DNA of 64,000 nucleotides from Bacteroidaceae bacterium (GCA_017465905.1 JAFTVE010000046.1:22584-86583); one strand, 5' to 3'. Shown: positions 51,929 through 62,041, counted from the first letter of the stretch. Notes: generated by a model from the letters alone, not told the origin. Numbers and translations are program-made.

Positions 51929-52555
51929 TTATTTCTTATTCTTCAGATGCAGCATCTTGCGCAAGCGGTTTTGCCACTTCGACATGGTGGGTACCTCCTC
52001 GTCGGGGTCGACGGGTGTGGCTTTGGGGTCGAAGAGCATACCGGTGCAGAGGCAACGGGTGCGGTTGTTGCGCTGCAGGATGTCGTAGTTCTTGCATCCC
52101 TCGCAACCCTTCCAGAACTCCTCGTCCTGCGTTAGTTCGGTCAGTGTCACCGGCACGTAGCCCAGTGCGGTGTTGAGCTTCATTACGGGCAGCGAGGTCG
52201 TGATACTGAAGAGCTTGGCGTAGGGGAATCGCTCGCGAGCCAGCTCGAACGTTTTCTTCTTGATGCGTCCGGCCAAGCCCATCTGGCGGTATTCGGGGTC
52301 AACGATAAGTCCCGAGGTGGCCACAAAGTCTCCATGGCTCCAACTCTCGATATAGCTGAACCCAACGAGTCGGTCGCCATCGAGTGCCACCACAGCCTTG
52401 CCGCCATTAATCTTCTCGGCCACATATTCGGGCGAGCGCTTGGCAATGCCTGTGCCACGCTGCAGGGCCGATTCGTATATCAGCTGGCAGATGTGCTCGG
52501 CATATACGGCGTGCTCGGCGTTGGCATATCTTACGATAATATTGTTTGCATCCAT
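51929..52555 (-). CDS. GNAT-family acetyltransferase upstream of argG
   Basis: A 208-residue GNAT protein. FVATSGLIVDPEYRQMGLAG (about residues 76-95) contains the acetyl-CoA-binding Q/R-x-x-G-x-G/A region (RQMGLAG). The C-terminal part carries a Cys-rich stretch (FWKGCEGCKNYDIL). In Bacteroides a similar gene sits between argR and argG, so a role in arginine synthesis, perhaps acylation of glutamate, is likely but not shown. Confidence 0.85.
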   Translation of the reverse strand: MDANNIIVRYANAEHAVYAEHICQLIYESALQRGTGIAKRSPEYVAEKINGGKAVVALDGDRLVGFSYIESWSHGDFVATSGLIVDPEYRQMGLAGRIKKKTFELARERFPYAKLFSITTSLPVMKLNTALGYVPVTLTELTQDEEFWKGCEGCKNYDILQRNNRTRCLCTGMLFDPKATPVDPDEEVPTMSKWQNRLRKMLHLKNKK

Positions 52556-52791
52556 ATTGGCTGGAATCTTCTTTTGTAGAACAATCTTTTACCTAAAAAC
52601 TTATACCTATTTTCTAATACGGCTGCAAAATTACATAAAAAAGAGACACGCACAATGTTTTTTGCTGATTATTATTCGTTGTTTATACAAATTTTATCCT
52701 TCAGTATCGTATGTATATGCAGAAATCAAGAGAAAGTATGCATGTTTCTGAGTCCTATGCAATGTGTATGTATCTTTGTACAAGGTGGCGT

Positions 52792-52823
52792 TTTGTTTTT
52801 TCACTGGCTTTTTATTATATTTG
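52792..52823 (+). promoter_or_regulatory. Promoter of the fucosidase gene pair
   Basis: TTTG (52792-52795), 20 bases, TATATTTG (52816-52823). Expected start near 52829, which leaves the ATG at 52840 or the signal-peptide ATG at 52858 as the start. Confidence 0.75.
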
Positions 52824-52839
52824 CATCAGAAATGTTGTA

Positions 52840-54381
52840 ATGAATATATCGAATATCATGAAAAGAAGATTCTTGCGTGCTGCCCTGTGCTTTGGACTGC
52901 TGGGGATTGTTCCAGTGGTGTATGCACAGTCTGTATTACCCTTGGTGGAACAGACATTGTCTAATCCTGACAATGAACCGGTACCTGTACATCCGGTACC
53001 TCATTCGCGCCAGCTCAAGTGGCAAGAAACAGAGTTCTACGCTTTCTTCCATTACGGAATGAATACTTATACCAATCGGGAGTGGGGCTATGGCAATGAA
53101 GATCGTGCCACTTTTGCACCGACAGCAGCGCCTAATCCACGTCAGTGGCTCGAAGTAGCCAAGGCTGCAGGCATGCGTGGAGGTATTGCTGTGGTGAAGC
53201 ATCACGATGGCTTTTGCCTATGGCCTACGGCGACTACTGAGCACAATGTCACCAACTCGGGCAATGACTATGGCAGGCAAACCAATATTCCACGCGATTT
53301 TGCCGAGGCTGCACGTGATTTGGGGATGAAGTATGGATTCTACATCTCGCCTTGGGACAGGAATAGTGCGTTGTATGGTACGGAACGCTATGTGAAAGAG
53401 GTTTTCCTGCGCCAATGTGCTGAGATTGCCCAATATGGTACGGACCAGTTTGAAATGTGGTTTGATGGAGCCAATGGTGGTGATGGTTACTACGGTGGCG
53501 AGGAGGGTCGGCGCAGTATCGACCGTGCCACCTACTATGATGTGCCCAATCTGCGCGATACGGTACATCGGGTGTGTCCCGACTGTGTGCTTTGGGGCGT
53601 TGGTGGCGAAGCGCGTTGGATTGGTAATGAGGCCGGATGGGCAGGACAGACCAACTGGAGTACGGAGAATCGTGACTATGTACCCGAGAAGAATGGTATG
53701 TATGGGACCGAAGATGGCTGGTTCTGGCTACCGGGAGAGAGCGATGCCAAGGCTACCAACCGTGGCTGGTTCTGGCATGAAGGCGAAAGTCCGCTCAGTC
53801 CCGAACGCCTGTTCCAAATGTATCTGGAGACGATTGGGCGTAATTCGACCCTTATCCTCAATATCCCTCCCAACCAGGCAGGTGTGTTGCCCGATGCTTC
53901 GGTTGAGGCTCTTACGAAGATGGGTGAACTGGTGCAGCAACGTTTGAGTACCGACCTCGCAGCCAAAGCTGCTGTCACGGCCGATCATGTGAGAACGAGA
54001 GGTGCTGCACGGCATTATGAACCAATCAACATGACGGATGGTGACAAGGATACTTATTGGGCTACGAATGATGGCGAGACTACTGCTACAATCACTCTTT
54101 CATGGGACTCTCCTCAGACTGTACGCTACGTGGAACTGATGGAATACATAGCCAAAGGTCAGCGTGTGCGTAAATTCCGTATTGAAGCTCTCTCTGAAAA
54201 TGATACATGGATCCCTTGTGCAACGCAAGTGGAGACAACAACGATTGGCTATAAACGTATCGTTCCGCTCAATGGAAGTACTGCTGCCAGTTATGATGAG
54301 GGTTTGCAGGTAAAGGCTATGCGTATTGTCATCGAGGACAGTAAGGCTTGCCCGCTCATTAGCCGAGTGGCTGTGTATTAA
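52840..54381 (+). CDS. Exported alpha-L-fucosidase (GH29)
   Basis: Releases alpha-linked L-fucose from glycans. The signal peptide MKRRFLRAALCFGLLGIVPV begins at the ATG at 52858; an ATG six codons upstream (52840) is the first in the message. FHYGMNTYTNREWGYG, VKHHDGFCLWPT (about residues 102-113) and MWFDGANGGDG are GH29 motifs; Asp203, counted from 52858, is the nucleophile. The C-terminal 130 residues look like an F5/8-type carbohydrate-binding domain. Followed after 30 bases by a second exported protein. Confidence 0.92.
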   Translation: MNISNIMKRRFLRAALCFGLLGIVPVVYAQSVLPLVEQTLSNPDNEPVPVHPVPHSRQLKWQETEFYAFFHYGMNTYTNREWGYGNEDRATFAPTAAPNPRQWLEVAKAAGMRGGIAVVKHHDGFCLWPTATTEHNVTNSGNDYGRQTNIPRDFAEAARDLGMKYGFYISPWDRNSALYGTERYVKEVFLRQCAEIAQYGTDQFEMWFDGANGGDGYYGGEEGRRSIDRATYYDVPNLRDTVHRVCPDCVLWGVGGEARWIGNEAGWAGQTNWSTENRDYVPEKNGMYGTEDGWFWLPGESDAKATNRGWFWHEGESPLSPERLFQMYLETIGRNSTLILNIPPNQAGVLPDASVEALTKMGELVQQRLSTDLAAKAAVTADHVRTRGAARHYEPINMTDGDKDTYWATNDGETTATITLSWDSPQTVRYVELMEYIAKGQRVRKFRIEALSENDTWIPCATQVETTTIGYKRIVPLNGSTAASYDEGLQVKAMRIVIEDSKACPLISRVAVY

Positions 54382-54411
54382 TGGTAGGAGAATGGATAAC
54401 CGAAAAAGAAG

Positions 54412-55344
54412 ATGAAGATGAAAAGACAAAGAATATATACCGTATTGCTGACTCTTATAAGCTTTGCAGGTGTCGCGAGCGCACAAAATATTCAGTTTGA
54501 GGGTAAAGACTTTCAGGGCATAGGCGTATATGACACTTGGGAGGAATCGCCGTTTCGTACTGGCAAGCTCAAGGGTAACTATGCCGTAGTCGATAATCCC
54601 GAGCGAGATAGTGTCAATAATTCATATCGTGTGTTGGCTATACAACGTTCCCGTTATGGGAGCAACACATTTGGTGTACGTATCGACCTGCGTGAGCCGT
54701 TTGAACTGACACCAACGGAGAAGTACATACATCTGCTTGTTCGCCGCCCCTATAGTGGGCGCATTATGGTGGTAGGGCTCGGCAAGCGCACCGACCGCAA
54801 TGCTCAGTCTGCCGATACCGAACAGTTCTGGGCTATGACCACGGAGAATGTGCCTGGAGATGTCTGGCAGCGTGTATCATTGGCCATCAAGGGCGCCGGG
54901 GGAATAGAGATACATAGTCTTGTAGTAGTGCCCGACTGCGAATCGCCGCATCACTATACGGAGGATGCCATCTGCTATGTCGATGGAGTGGTGGTCAGTG
55001 ATAGTCCGCTCAATACGGCGTCAGCCTCTTCGGTGGCTTCGTTGCCTGCTTTGTCGTCAGAATGCCTTGTCAGCAATACTAACCGCAACGGTGAGGTGAC
55101 ATTGCCCGATGGCAGCCAGCTGATGAGCTATGAGCACCCTGCAGGGAAACCTCTGCGTGTTAAGGTACGCCCCGAAGTGGGATTCACTCATGATGGCATG
55201 ATAGTGCATTACGGATATGGTGAAGAGCGCAAGCAAGTACATATTCCTGCACGTAAGGTCAATCGGAAGGGATTATGTATCATTCCTGCGAGATATATGA
55301 ATGGTGTGGTAGAGCTGGAAGGTTTGTTTGTAGAGGTGAGGTAG
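54412..55344 (+). CDS. Exported beta-rich protein next to the fucosidase
   Basis: A 310-residue protein with a signal peptide (MKMKRQRIYTVLLTLISFAG) cut near GVASAQ. Beta-rich throughout: GVRIDLREPFELTPTEKYIH and HLLVRRPYSGRIMVVGLGK suggest a jelly-roll glycan-binding domain. The C-terminal part (MIVHYGYGEERKQVHIP) is a second small domain. I do not recognise a named family. It is co-transcribed with the GH29 gene and may help to bind fucosylated glycan. Confidence 0.7.
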   Translation: MKMKRQRIYTVLLTLISFAGVASAQNIQFEGKDFQGIGVYDTWEESPFRTGKLKGNYAVVDNPERDSVNNSYRVLAIQRSRYGSNTFGVRIDLREPFELTPTEKYIHLLVRRPYSGRIMVVGLGKRTDRNAQSADTEQFWAMTTENVPGDVWQRVSLAIKGAGGIEIHSLVVVPDCESPHHYTEDAICYVDGVVVSDSPLNTASASSVASLPALSSECLVSNTNRNGEVTLPDGSQLMSYEHPAGKPLRVKVRPEVGFTHDGMIVHYGYGEERKQVHIPARKVNRKGLCIIPARYMNGVVELEGLFVEVR

Positions 55345-55424
55345 TAAAAAATGCTCCTTCATGGTAATGATGGGGATATTTTTATTAATTTTGCGCACCG
55401 AAAACGAAAGCTCCTTTATATAGA

Positions 55425-56369
55425 ATGAATCCCAAACTCAAAGGATACCTGCTTGGCATTATTGCTGCTGCTACATATGGTCTGAATCCCTTGTTCACGC
55501 TGCCCCTCTATGAGGCTGGCATGAATCCCGATTCGGTACTCCTGCTACGTTACCTCCTTGCCATCCCTATTTTGGGAATGATGCTCTTGTGGCGTGGACG
55601 CAATTTCAGATTAAAGCGCCGTGAACTGCCTCCCATCATCAGTCTTGGACTGCTGTTCGCTCTCTCGTCGCTCATGCTCTTCCAAAGCTATAACTATATG
55701 GATGCAGGAGTGGCCTCTACGATACTCTTCATATATCCCATTATCGTAGCAGTTATTATGACGGTGGTGTTCAAGGAAAAAATGACCAAGCAGACCATCC
55801 TCTGTATACTCACTGCCATGAGTGGCATTGCGCTGCTTTATCGGGGCGACGATGGGAGTACGCTCAATCTCATGGGCATGACGCTGGTGCTGGTTTCGGC
55901 TTTTTCGTATGCCATATATATTGTGGGTATCAACAAGACCTCCTTGCGCAATGTGGCGACATTGAAGGTGACCTTCTATGTCATTCTCGTGGGGTCCAGC
56001 CTCTTTGTCGTGCGACTGCTTGTGGCACACGACTTCCATGTGCCGCCTGTCGGTGAATGGTATTTGTGGCTCAATATTCTCTGCTTGGCAGTGTTCCCTA
56101 CGGCACTATCGCTGCTCTGCACTACCAAAGCTATACAGTTTATTGGTGCTACCCCAACGGCTATTCTGGGTGCTCTGGAGCCATTGACGGCAGTTGCTAT
56201 CGGTGTCCTGGTGTTTGGCGAAGCGTTCACTTTGCATATTGCAATAGGCTTGCTGCTTATAATCGTGTCTGTCACCTTTGTCGTGTCCGATGGTGCGATA
56301 TCCCTGCATCTCACTCGCTTCCGCAAGATGTTTCCCAAGATTACTCGGAAACTGAAATTCAAGAAATAG
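55425..56369 (+). CDS. EamA/DMT-family transporter
   Basis: A 314-residue integral membrane protein with ten helices in two EamA repeats. Helix 1 starts GYLLGIIAAATYGLNPLFTLP. The second half ends with FGEAFTLHIAIGLLLIIVSV. Such carriers move small metabolites, often amino acids or nucleotide sugars, but the substrate is unknown. It has its own start 81 bases after the fucosidase pair. Confidence 0.9.
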   Translation: MNPKLKGYLLGIIAAATYGLNPLFTLPLYEAGMNPDSVLLLRYLLAIPILGMMLLWRGRNFRLKRRELPPIISLGLLFALSSLMLFQSYNYMDAGVASTILFIYPIIVAVIMTVVFKEKMTKQTILCILTAMSGIALLYRGDDGSTLNLMGMTLVLVSAFSYAIYIVGINKTSLRNVATLKVTFYVILVGSSLFVVRLLVAHDFHVPPVGEWYLWLNILCLAVFPTALSLLCTTKAIQFIGATPTAILGALEPLTAVAIGVLVFGEAFTLHIAIGLLLIIVSVTFVVSDGAISLHLTRFRKMFPKITRKLKFKK

Positions 56370-56397
56370 TCAGAAGTGTGATTGCGGAGAAGGAAAA

Positions 56398-57288
56398 TCA
56401 CTTTTCCTCATTTTTCTTTAGCCAACAATAGTATCCCAACTTATACAGCTTGAAGCCGATAAGGCTGGGTGACGGGCCACAGAGCTGTTGGGTGAGGCGT
56501 TGCTCATGTCGCTTGAAACAGCTGGCTGCCCAGCTCTCTAATCTGAGGTGGCGCAGTATGCGGTAGCTGCTGAGGAGCGCTGAGTGTCCTTGCATACTGG
56601 CCTCCATGGTGGCGAGGTTGCGTAGTGCTGTTTGGGATTTTGCGAGAAATACTTCATTGACCTCCAACCCTATGTGGCGTAGCGGGTTGTCGATGTGGCG
56701 TATATGTGCTTGTCGGTGCATCAGTTCGATGCCAAACAGTGTATCTTCGTGGCCATAGCCGCAGACAGACTCGTCGAACCGTATAGCTTGAAATATGTCG
56801 CGACGGATGCAGAAGTTGAAGGGAGTGAACTGCTCATAAGGACGTTGGGTGCGGTACTTTGCAGCACGTCGTTTGTCGGCTTGCTTCTCGTACGCATAAC
56901 GTAGACTTACCGTGGGGGAGGGGAGGGTGTCGGCATGGCACAGCCCTCCACAGATAACCTCGGCATCGGTATGGCGCAGATACTCGGCTATGAAGGTGGG
57001 GCTGATGACTTCGGCATCGCAGTCCATGAAAAGTAGCCATGGGTGTTGGGCCTCGTCGGCCAGGCGATTGCGTATGCGTGCCCTTCCGAGATTCTCCGCC
57101 ATCTCCATGAAGCGGCAGTGAGCAAGGGCGTTTATTTCCCGATTCTTCTCCTTATATATATAGGTGGGCGAGGCATCATCGGCTACGATGATTTCGTAGG
57201 CGATACCTGCCTGCTCGGCTTGCCTGTGCAGAGCGTTTACGAGGTCGCGGCAGTCGTAATTGTATGTGGGGATGAGTATCGAGAGCAT
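56398..57288 (-). CDS. Family 2 glycosyltransferase
   Basis: A 296-residue glycosyltransferase with the GT-A fold. SILIPTYNYDCRDLVNALH (residues 3-21) and IIVADDASPTYIY (about 34-46) are the UDP-sugar motifs; LLFMDCDAEVISPTFI has the metal-binding DxD. Possible acceptors are lipid-linked or surface glycans. It follows the SLC13 permease gene on the same strand with a gap of 21 bases. Confidence 0.88.
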   Translation of the reverse strand: MLSILIPTYNYDCRDLVNALHRQAEQAGIAYEIIVADDASPTYIYKEKNREINALAHCRFMEMAENLGRARIRNRLADEAQHPWLLFMDCDAEVISPTFIAEYLRHTDAEVICGGLCHADTLPSPTVSLRYAYEKQADKRRAAKYRTQRPYEQFTPFNFCIRRDIFQAIRFDESVCGYGHEDTLFGIELMHRQAHIRHIDNPLRHIGLEVNEVFLAKSQTALRNLATMEASMQGHSALLSSYRILRHLRLESWAASCFKRHEQRLTQQLCGPSPSLIGFKLYKLGYYCWLKKNEEK

Positions 57289-57309
57289 ATCGTTTTGTTT
57301 CGGTATGGC

Positions 57310-59193
57310 TTAGAATGCAAACAGCAGAGGCAATGCGAATATCATCACTACGCCCATAATAATTTGTAGTGGAAGACCCACCTTGACAAAATCCATGAAG
57401 CTGTATTGTCCCGCAGGCATCACCAGGGCATTGGGCGGAGTGGAGAAGGGTGAGGCAAAGCACATCGAAGCCGCCACGGTGACAGCAAAGAGGAAGGGAA
57501 TCGGGCTCACGCCTATGCCAATCGCACACTGCAGGGCGATGGGGGCCATCAGTACGGCGGTCACCGTATTGCTGATGAAGATGGTCATGATCGATGTGGC
57601 GAAGTATACCGCTGCCAATGCCACGTGCGGACTGCTGGCACCGAAGGTGTTGACGATGAAGTCGGCAATCATTGATGACACTCCCGTCTTCTCCAATGCC
57701 GTCGACATGGGCAGCATGGCGGCAAAGAGCACGATGGTTTGCCAATTGATGGTCTTGTAGGCTGCCTCCACGCTTCTCACACATCCCGTGATGACCATCA
57801 TTACTGCAGCCAGGAGCACTGCCGTGACGGGAGCTACGGGGATGGAGTCGATACACATCATTACAATCATCGCTATCATGATCAGTGCCGCTACAGGAGC
57901 CTTGTAGTCGAGTGTCACCTTGGCAGCCTCTTGCAGCGGTTCGCCCAGCACCACCCAGTTGCTCGACTCGTTGCGTAGGCGTGCAATATCCTTCCATGCT
58001 CCCTGCACGAGCAGTACGTCAGAGTCGTGTATCTTCTCGTTGCCCAGGTTGTGGAGCAGGTAGTCGTGCTGTCGTCTGATGCCCAGCACGTTGATGTTGA
58101 ACTTGCTTCTCAGTCCTATCTCCAGAATCTTTCGGCCTATCATCGATGATGAGGGCATGATAAGGATTTCGGCGATACCGATATCGTAGAAGTCGAGCGA
58201 TGCATTCGAAGAACTGCCCTCTATCTCGTCGGTATGGTTGTCGATGAGCCGGAGCGAGAAATCCTCGGTCAGCTGCTGCACCTTCTCAATCTCGCCCGAG
58301 AGGTACAGCACGTCGCCCTGCTGCAGCATCAGTGTGGGCGATGCCAACTGCTGGTTTACCGTGCGCACAAACTTGTTGTGTCCGGCACTACGGCGTAGTT
58401 CGATGACGTTCACGCCATATTTACGGTAGATGTCAAGGTCGATGATGGTCTTGTTGATGACCTTCGAGGCCTCGTTCACATGTACACGGAACAGATTCTC
58501 CGACAGTCCATACTCCTTCACCAGTTCGCCCAGCGACTTTCCGCCCTGCTTGCTGCTCTTTTCGCTCGATTTCGGTGTCAGGAACATCTTCGTCAGCGGC
58601 ATCAGCACCAATATGCCTACCACCAATGTGATGATACCCACTGGCAGGAAGGTGAAGAACGATATGTCGGGCAGCGATGTCGGCACCAATCCATTCGTCT
58701 TGGCATTCGCTAAGGTCTCTTGAATGATGAGGTTTGGTGGCGTACCAATCAATGTCATCATGCCACCCATGCTGCTCGCAAAGGCCAGCGGCATCAACAG
58801 ACGGCGCGATGAAGTGTTTGCATAGGCAGCCATACTCACCACGATGGGAAGCATCAGTGCCACGGTACCTGTGTTGCTCACGAAGCCACCAATCAGTGCC
58901 GTCACAAGCATCACCAGCAAGAACAACCGCGTCTCGCTTGTCCCCGCCAGCTTTATCACCTGTCCGCCAATCATCTTGGCGAGTCCCGTCTGGAATATAC
59001 CACCTCCCACGATGAACAGACCCACCATCATGATTACCGTCGTGTTCGAAAAACCTGCCAATGCCTCGCTCGGCACCAATATCTGGAACAGCAACAGTGC
59101 CAGTAAGGCACATAGAGCCACCAAGTCAGATCTCACCTTGCCGCTCACAAACAGTGCTGCAGATATCAATAGAATTATTACAGTTGTTAACAT
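57310..59193 (-). CDS. SLC13-family permease with two TrkA-C-like domains
   Basis: A 627-residue membrane carrier of the SLC13/DASS type. N-terminal helices (TVIMMVGLFIVGGGIFQTGL, and GGFVSNTGTVALMLPIVV with the SNT motif). A central pair of cytoplasmic TrkA-C-like domains covers about residues 210-390. A second transporter half carries FISNTVTAVLMAPIAL (second SNT motif). The family imports sulfate, dicarboxylates or phosphate with Na+; the TrkA-C domains may sense a nucleotide. Its upstream region holds three tandem repeat units. Confidence 0.92.
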   Translation of the reverse strand: MLTTVIILLISAALFVSGKVRSDLVALCALLALLLFQILVPSEALAGFSNTTVIMMVGLFIVGGGIFQTGLAKMIGGQVIKLAGTSETRLFLLVMLVTALIGGFVSNTGTVALMLPIVVSMAAYANTSSRRLLMPLAFASSMGGMMTLIGTPPNLIIQETLANAKTNGLVPTSLPDISFFTFLPVGIITLVVGILVLMPLTKMFLTPKSSEKSSKQGGKSLGELVKEYGLSENLFRVHVNEASKVINKTIIDLDIYRKYGVNVIELRRSAGHNKFVRTVNQQLASPTLMLQQGDVLYLSGEIEKVQQLTEDFSLRLIDNHTDEIEGSSSNASLDFYDIGIAEILIMPSSSMIGRKILEIGLRSKFNINVLGIRRQHDYLLHNLGNEKIHDSDVLLVQGAWKDIARLRNESSNWVVLGEPLQEAAKVTLDYKAPVAALIMIAMIVMMCIDSIPVAPVTAVLLAAVMMVITGCVRSVEAAYKTINWQTIVLFAAMLPMSTALEKTGVSSMIADFIVNTFGASSPHVALAAVYFATSIMTIFISNTVTAVLMAPIALQCAIGIGVSPIPFLFAVTVAASMCFASPFSTPPNALVMPAGQYSFMDFVKVGLPLQIIMGVVMIFALPLLFAF

Positions 59194-59214
59194 TGTTCCT
59201 TATCATTTATTATA

Positions 59215-59520
59215 GTATGGCTTCAAATGAAGGCGTTTCATTTAATCTACAAAGATACAAATAAACGAGCGAGAAATATCAAGCTTGCTTGAATATTTAT
59301 TACAGCGAGTGAAAGTATCTTCATGGTTTACCATAAAGATACAAATAAACGAGCGAGAAATATCAAGCTTCTTGGACAAGCCAAGTGCTAAGGCAGGTCT
59401 TGAATATTTATTACAGCGAGTGAAAGTGTCTTCATAGTTTACCATAAAGATACGAATAAACGAGCGAAATATAGGGCCTGCTTTGATATTTCTCAGCGAG
59501 TGCTTGCTGTCTTCCTGCAT
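59215..59520 (-). repeat. Three tandem units carrying a promoter motif upstream of the permease
   Basis: The phrase gatacaaataaacgagcgag recurs at about 59254 and 59338, and a diverged third copy is at about 59450. Each unit ends near cagcgagtg. The unit next to the gene has TATCTTTG (59257-59250) with CTTG (59283-59280), 22 bases apart; the others have TATCTTTA. No gene is seen from 59194 to 59668. Confidence 0.65.
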
Positions 59521-59668
59521 TGAGATGCGAAAAACATTAAACATAGACTGGCTCTATGATTGTAAAGGAAAAAAAGCTAACTTTGCAACATGAATTGGCT
59601 TTGTATTTAGTGCTTAGTGTACGACACGGGAGCATTTTCCTAAATCTAAGCCTTAACACAGGATAGCT

Positions 59669-60934
59669 ATGGAACCATTGGCTGAACGATTGCGTCCGTC
59701 GACGCTTGATAATTATATAGGACAGAAACATCTCGTAGGCAAAGATGCTGTGATGCGCCGCATGATAGAGTCGGGGCGTATATCCTCGTTTATTCTCTGG
59801 GGACCTCCGGGAACGGGTAAGACGACCTTGGCTCACATCATTGCCAACCGTCTTGAAGTGCCCTTCTATACACTCAATGCCGTGGCTTCGGGTGTGAAGG
59901 ATGTGCGCGAGGTTATCGAGAGTGCGCAGAAGAACCGTATCTTTGCCAAGAACAGCCCCATCCTCTTCATCGACGAGATACACCGTTTCAATAAGTCACA
60001 GCAGGACTCGCTGCTCGCTGCCGTGGAACGCGGTATAGTGACGCTCATTGGTGCCACCACCGAGAATCCCTCGTTCGAGATTATCCGTCCGCTGCTCTCG
60101 CGCTGCCAACTTTATATATTGAAGTCGTTGGAGAAGGACGACCTGCTCGAACTCCTCGACCGCGCCATCTCTGAAGACGTCTACCTGAAGCAACGCCGCA
60201 TCACCGTCCGTGAGACCGATGCCCTGCTGCGCTTCTCGGGAGGCGATGCCCGCAAGTTGCTCAACACGCTCGAACTGGTGGTCGAGGCCGACGACAGTGA
60301 TGAGGTGATCATCACCAATGCCATTGTCACCGAGCGCCTGCAGCAGAATCCGCTCGCCTACGACAAGAATGGTGAGATGCACTACGATATCATCTCGGCC
60401 TATATCAAGTCTATCCGTGGCAGCGACCCCGATGGAGCGCTCTATTGGCTTGCCCGCATGATACAGGGCGGTGAAGACCCCTCGTTCATCGCTCGCCGAC
60501 TCGTCATCTCGGCCTCTGAGGATATCGGACTGGCCAATCCCAACGCGCTGCTCATCGCCAATGCGGCCTTCGATGCGGTGATGAAGATAGGCTGGCCCGA
60601 GGGGCGTATTCCCCTTGCCGAGGCTACGGTATATCTGGCTACGAGTCCCAAGAGCAACTCGGCCTATATGGGTATCAACAGCGCCCTCGGCCTTGTGGAG
60701 CAGACGGGCAATCTGCCTGTGCCGCTACACCTGCGCAATGCCCCTACCAAGCTGATGAAGGAACTCGGCTACAGCGACGGCTACAAGTATGCCCACGACT
60801 ATGAGAACCATTTCGTGGAGCAGCAGTTCCTCCCCGATGAGCTCAGCGGTACCCGCCTCTGGACTCCCCAAGCCAATGCTGCCGAGGAGAAGATGAAGGA
60901 GCGGATGCGCTATCTCTGGAAAGATAGATATTAA
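59669..60934 (+). CDS. rarA: Replication-associated recombination protein RarA (MgsA)
   Basis: An AAA+ ATPase of the clamp-loader group that works at stalled replication forks. PLAERLRPSTLDNYIGQKHL opens the family. Walker A is GPPGTGKTTLAH (about residues 50-61). Walker B is LFIDEIHRF (about 99-107). The C-terminal half includes the oligomerisation helices (GSDPDGALYWLARMIQGGED). 421 residues. It stands alone on the plus strand. Confidence 0.95.
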   Translation: MEPLAERLRPSTLDNYIGQKHLVGKDAVMRRMIESGRISSFILWGPPGTGKTTLAHIIANRLEVPFYTLNAVASGVKDVREVIESAQKNRIFAKNSPILFIDEIHRFNKSQQDSLLAAVERGIVTLIGATTENPSFEIIRPLLSRCQLYILKSLEKDDLLELLDRAISEDVYLKQRRITVRETDALLRFSGGDARKLLNTLELVVEADDSDEVIITNAIVTERLQQNPLAYDKNGEMHYDIISAYIKSIRGSDPDGALYWLARMIQGGEDPSFIARRLVISASEDIGLANPNALLIANAAFDAVMKIGWPEGRIPLAEATVYLATSPKSNSAYMGINSALGLVEQTGNLPVPLHLRNAPTKLMKELGYSDGYKYAHDYENHFVEQQFLPDELSGTRLWTPQANAAEEKMKERMRYLWKDRY

Positions 60935-61010
60935 TAATAGAAAACTCGGAGTACTCAGAGGACTCCGAGAACTCTGATAACTCTAAGAATTCACAATTCA
61001 TAATTAAGAT

Positions 61011-61964
61011 ATGAACATCGTAATCCTCGACGGCTATGCCCTCAACCCCGGCGACCTCTCCTATGACTGTTTGCGCCAGTTCGGTACGCTCACCATCTAT
61101 GACCGTACCTCCCCTGACGAACTCATCGCCCGTGCCATTGATGCCGATGCCGTGCTCACCAATAAGGTGGTCTTTGGCGAACGTGAGATGGCGCAGCTGC
61201 CTCGCTTGCGATATATCGGTGTGCAGGCTACCGGCTATAATATAATAGATGTAGAGGCAGCCCGCAGGCATGGCATCACCGTGACTAATATCCCCGCTTA
61301 TAGTACCGACTCGGTGGCGCAGACCGTGATGGCCCACCTCTTGAATATCACGCAGCGCATAGGCCATTATGCCGAGGAGAATAGGGCAGGACGCTGGTCT
61401 GCCAATCCCGACTTCTGCTACTGGGACACGCCGCTCGTGGAGCTCCGTGGTAAGCAGATGGGTATCGTGGGACTGGGACGTACGGGCATGGCTGTTGCCC
61501 GCCTTGCGCAAGCCTTCGGTATGCATGTGGCAGCCTATACATCCAAACCGCAGCATGCTTTGCCCGAAGGCATCGCCAAGCAGTCGCTCGATGAGCTGTT
61601 TGCCACCTCCGATGTGGTGAGCCTGCATTGTCCGCTCACCCCCGACACTCACCAGCTCGTCAATGCCGAGCGCCTGGCGCTGATGAAGCCTACCGCTATA
61701 CTTATCAATACCTCGCGTGGCCCCGTGGTCGATGAGCAAGCTCTAGCCGATGCGCTGAACGGCGGAGTGCTCTATGCTGCCGGCATCGATGTGTTGTGCG
61801 AGGAACCTCCCCGTAGCGATTCGCCGCTCCTCCATGCCCGCAATTGTTTTGTCACGCCCCATATCGCCTGGGCTACGCTCGAGGCTCGCACACGCCTGCT
61901 GCGGATATGCGAAGCCAACCTGCGGGCCTATCTCGAAGGTTGTCCGCAGAATGTCGTCTCCTGA
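61011..61964 (+). CDS. D-2-hydroxyacid dehydrogenase (HprA-type)
   Basis: A 317-residue NAD-dependent dehydrogenase of the D-isomer family. GLGRTGMAVARLAQAFGM (about residues 151-168) is the dinucleotide motif. Arg in NTSRGPVVDEQAL, Glu in GIDVLCEEPP and His in FVTPHIAWAT are the catalytic set. The likely substrate is hydroxypyruvate or glyoxylate, but not certain. It is preceded by a gap with iterated ctcggag/ctctgat phrases (60938-61005). Confidence 0.88.
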   Translation: MNIVILDGYALNPGDLSYDCLRQFGTLTIYDRTSPDELIARAIDADAVLTNKVVFGEREMAQLPRLRYIGVQATGYNIIDVEAARRHGITVTNIPAYSTDSVAQTVMAHLLNITQRIGHYAEENRAGRWSANPDFCYWDTPLVELRGKQMGIVGLGRTGMAVARLAQAFGMHVAAYTSKPQHALPEGIAKQSLDELFATSDVVSLHCPLTPDTHQLVNAERLALMKPTAILINTSRGPVVDEQALADALNGGVLYAAGIDVLCEEPPRSDSPLLHARNCFVTPHIAWATLEARTRLLRICEANLRAYLEGCPQNVVS

Positions 61965-62041
61965 GCTCGCCGTTAGGGTCGTCATGCCCGTCCATCTCGC
62001 CAGATGACAGCGCTTTGGCATAAAAATAGTTTTGAAAACAT

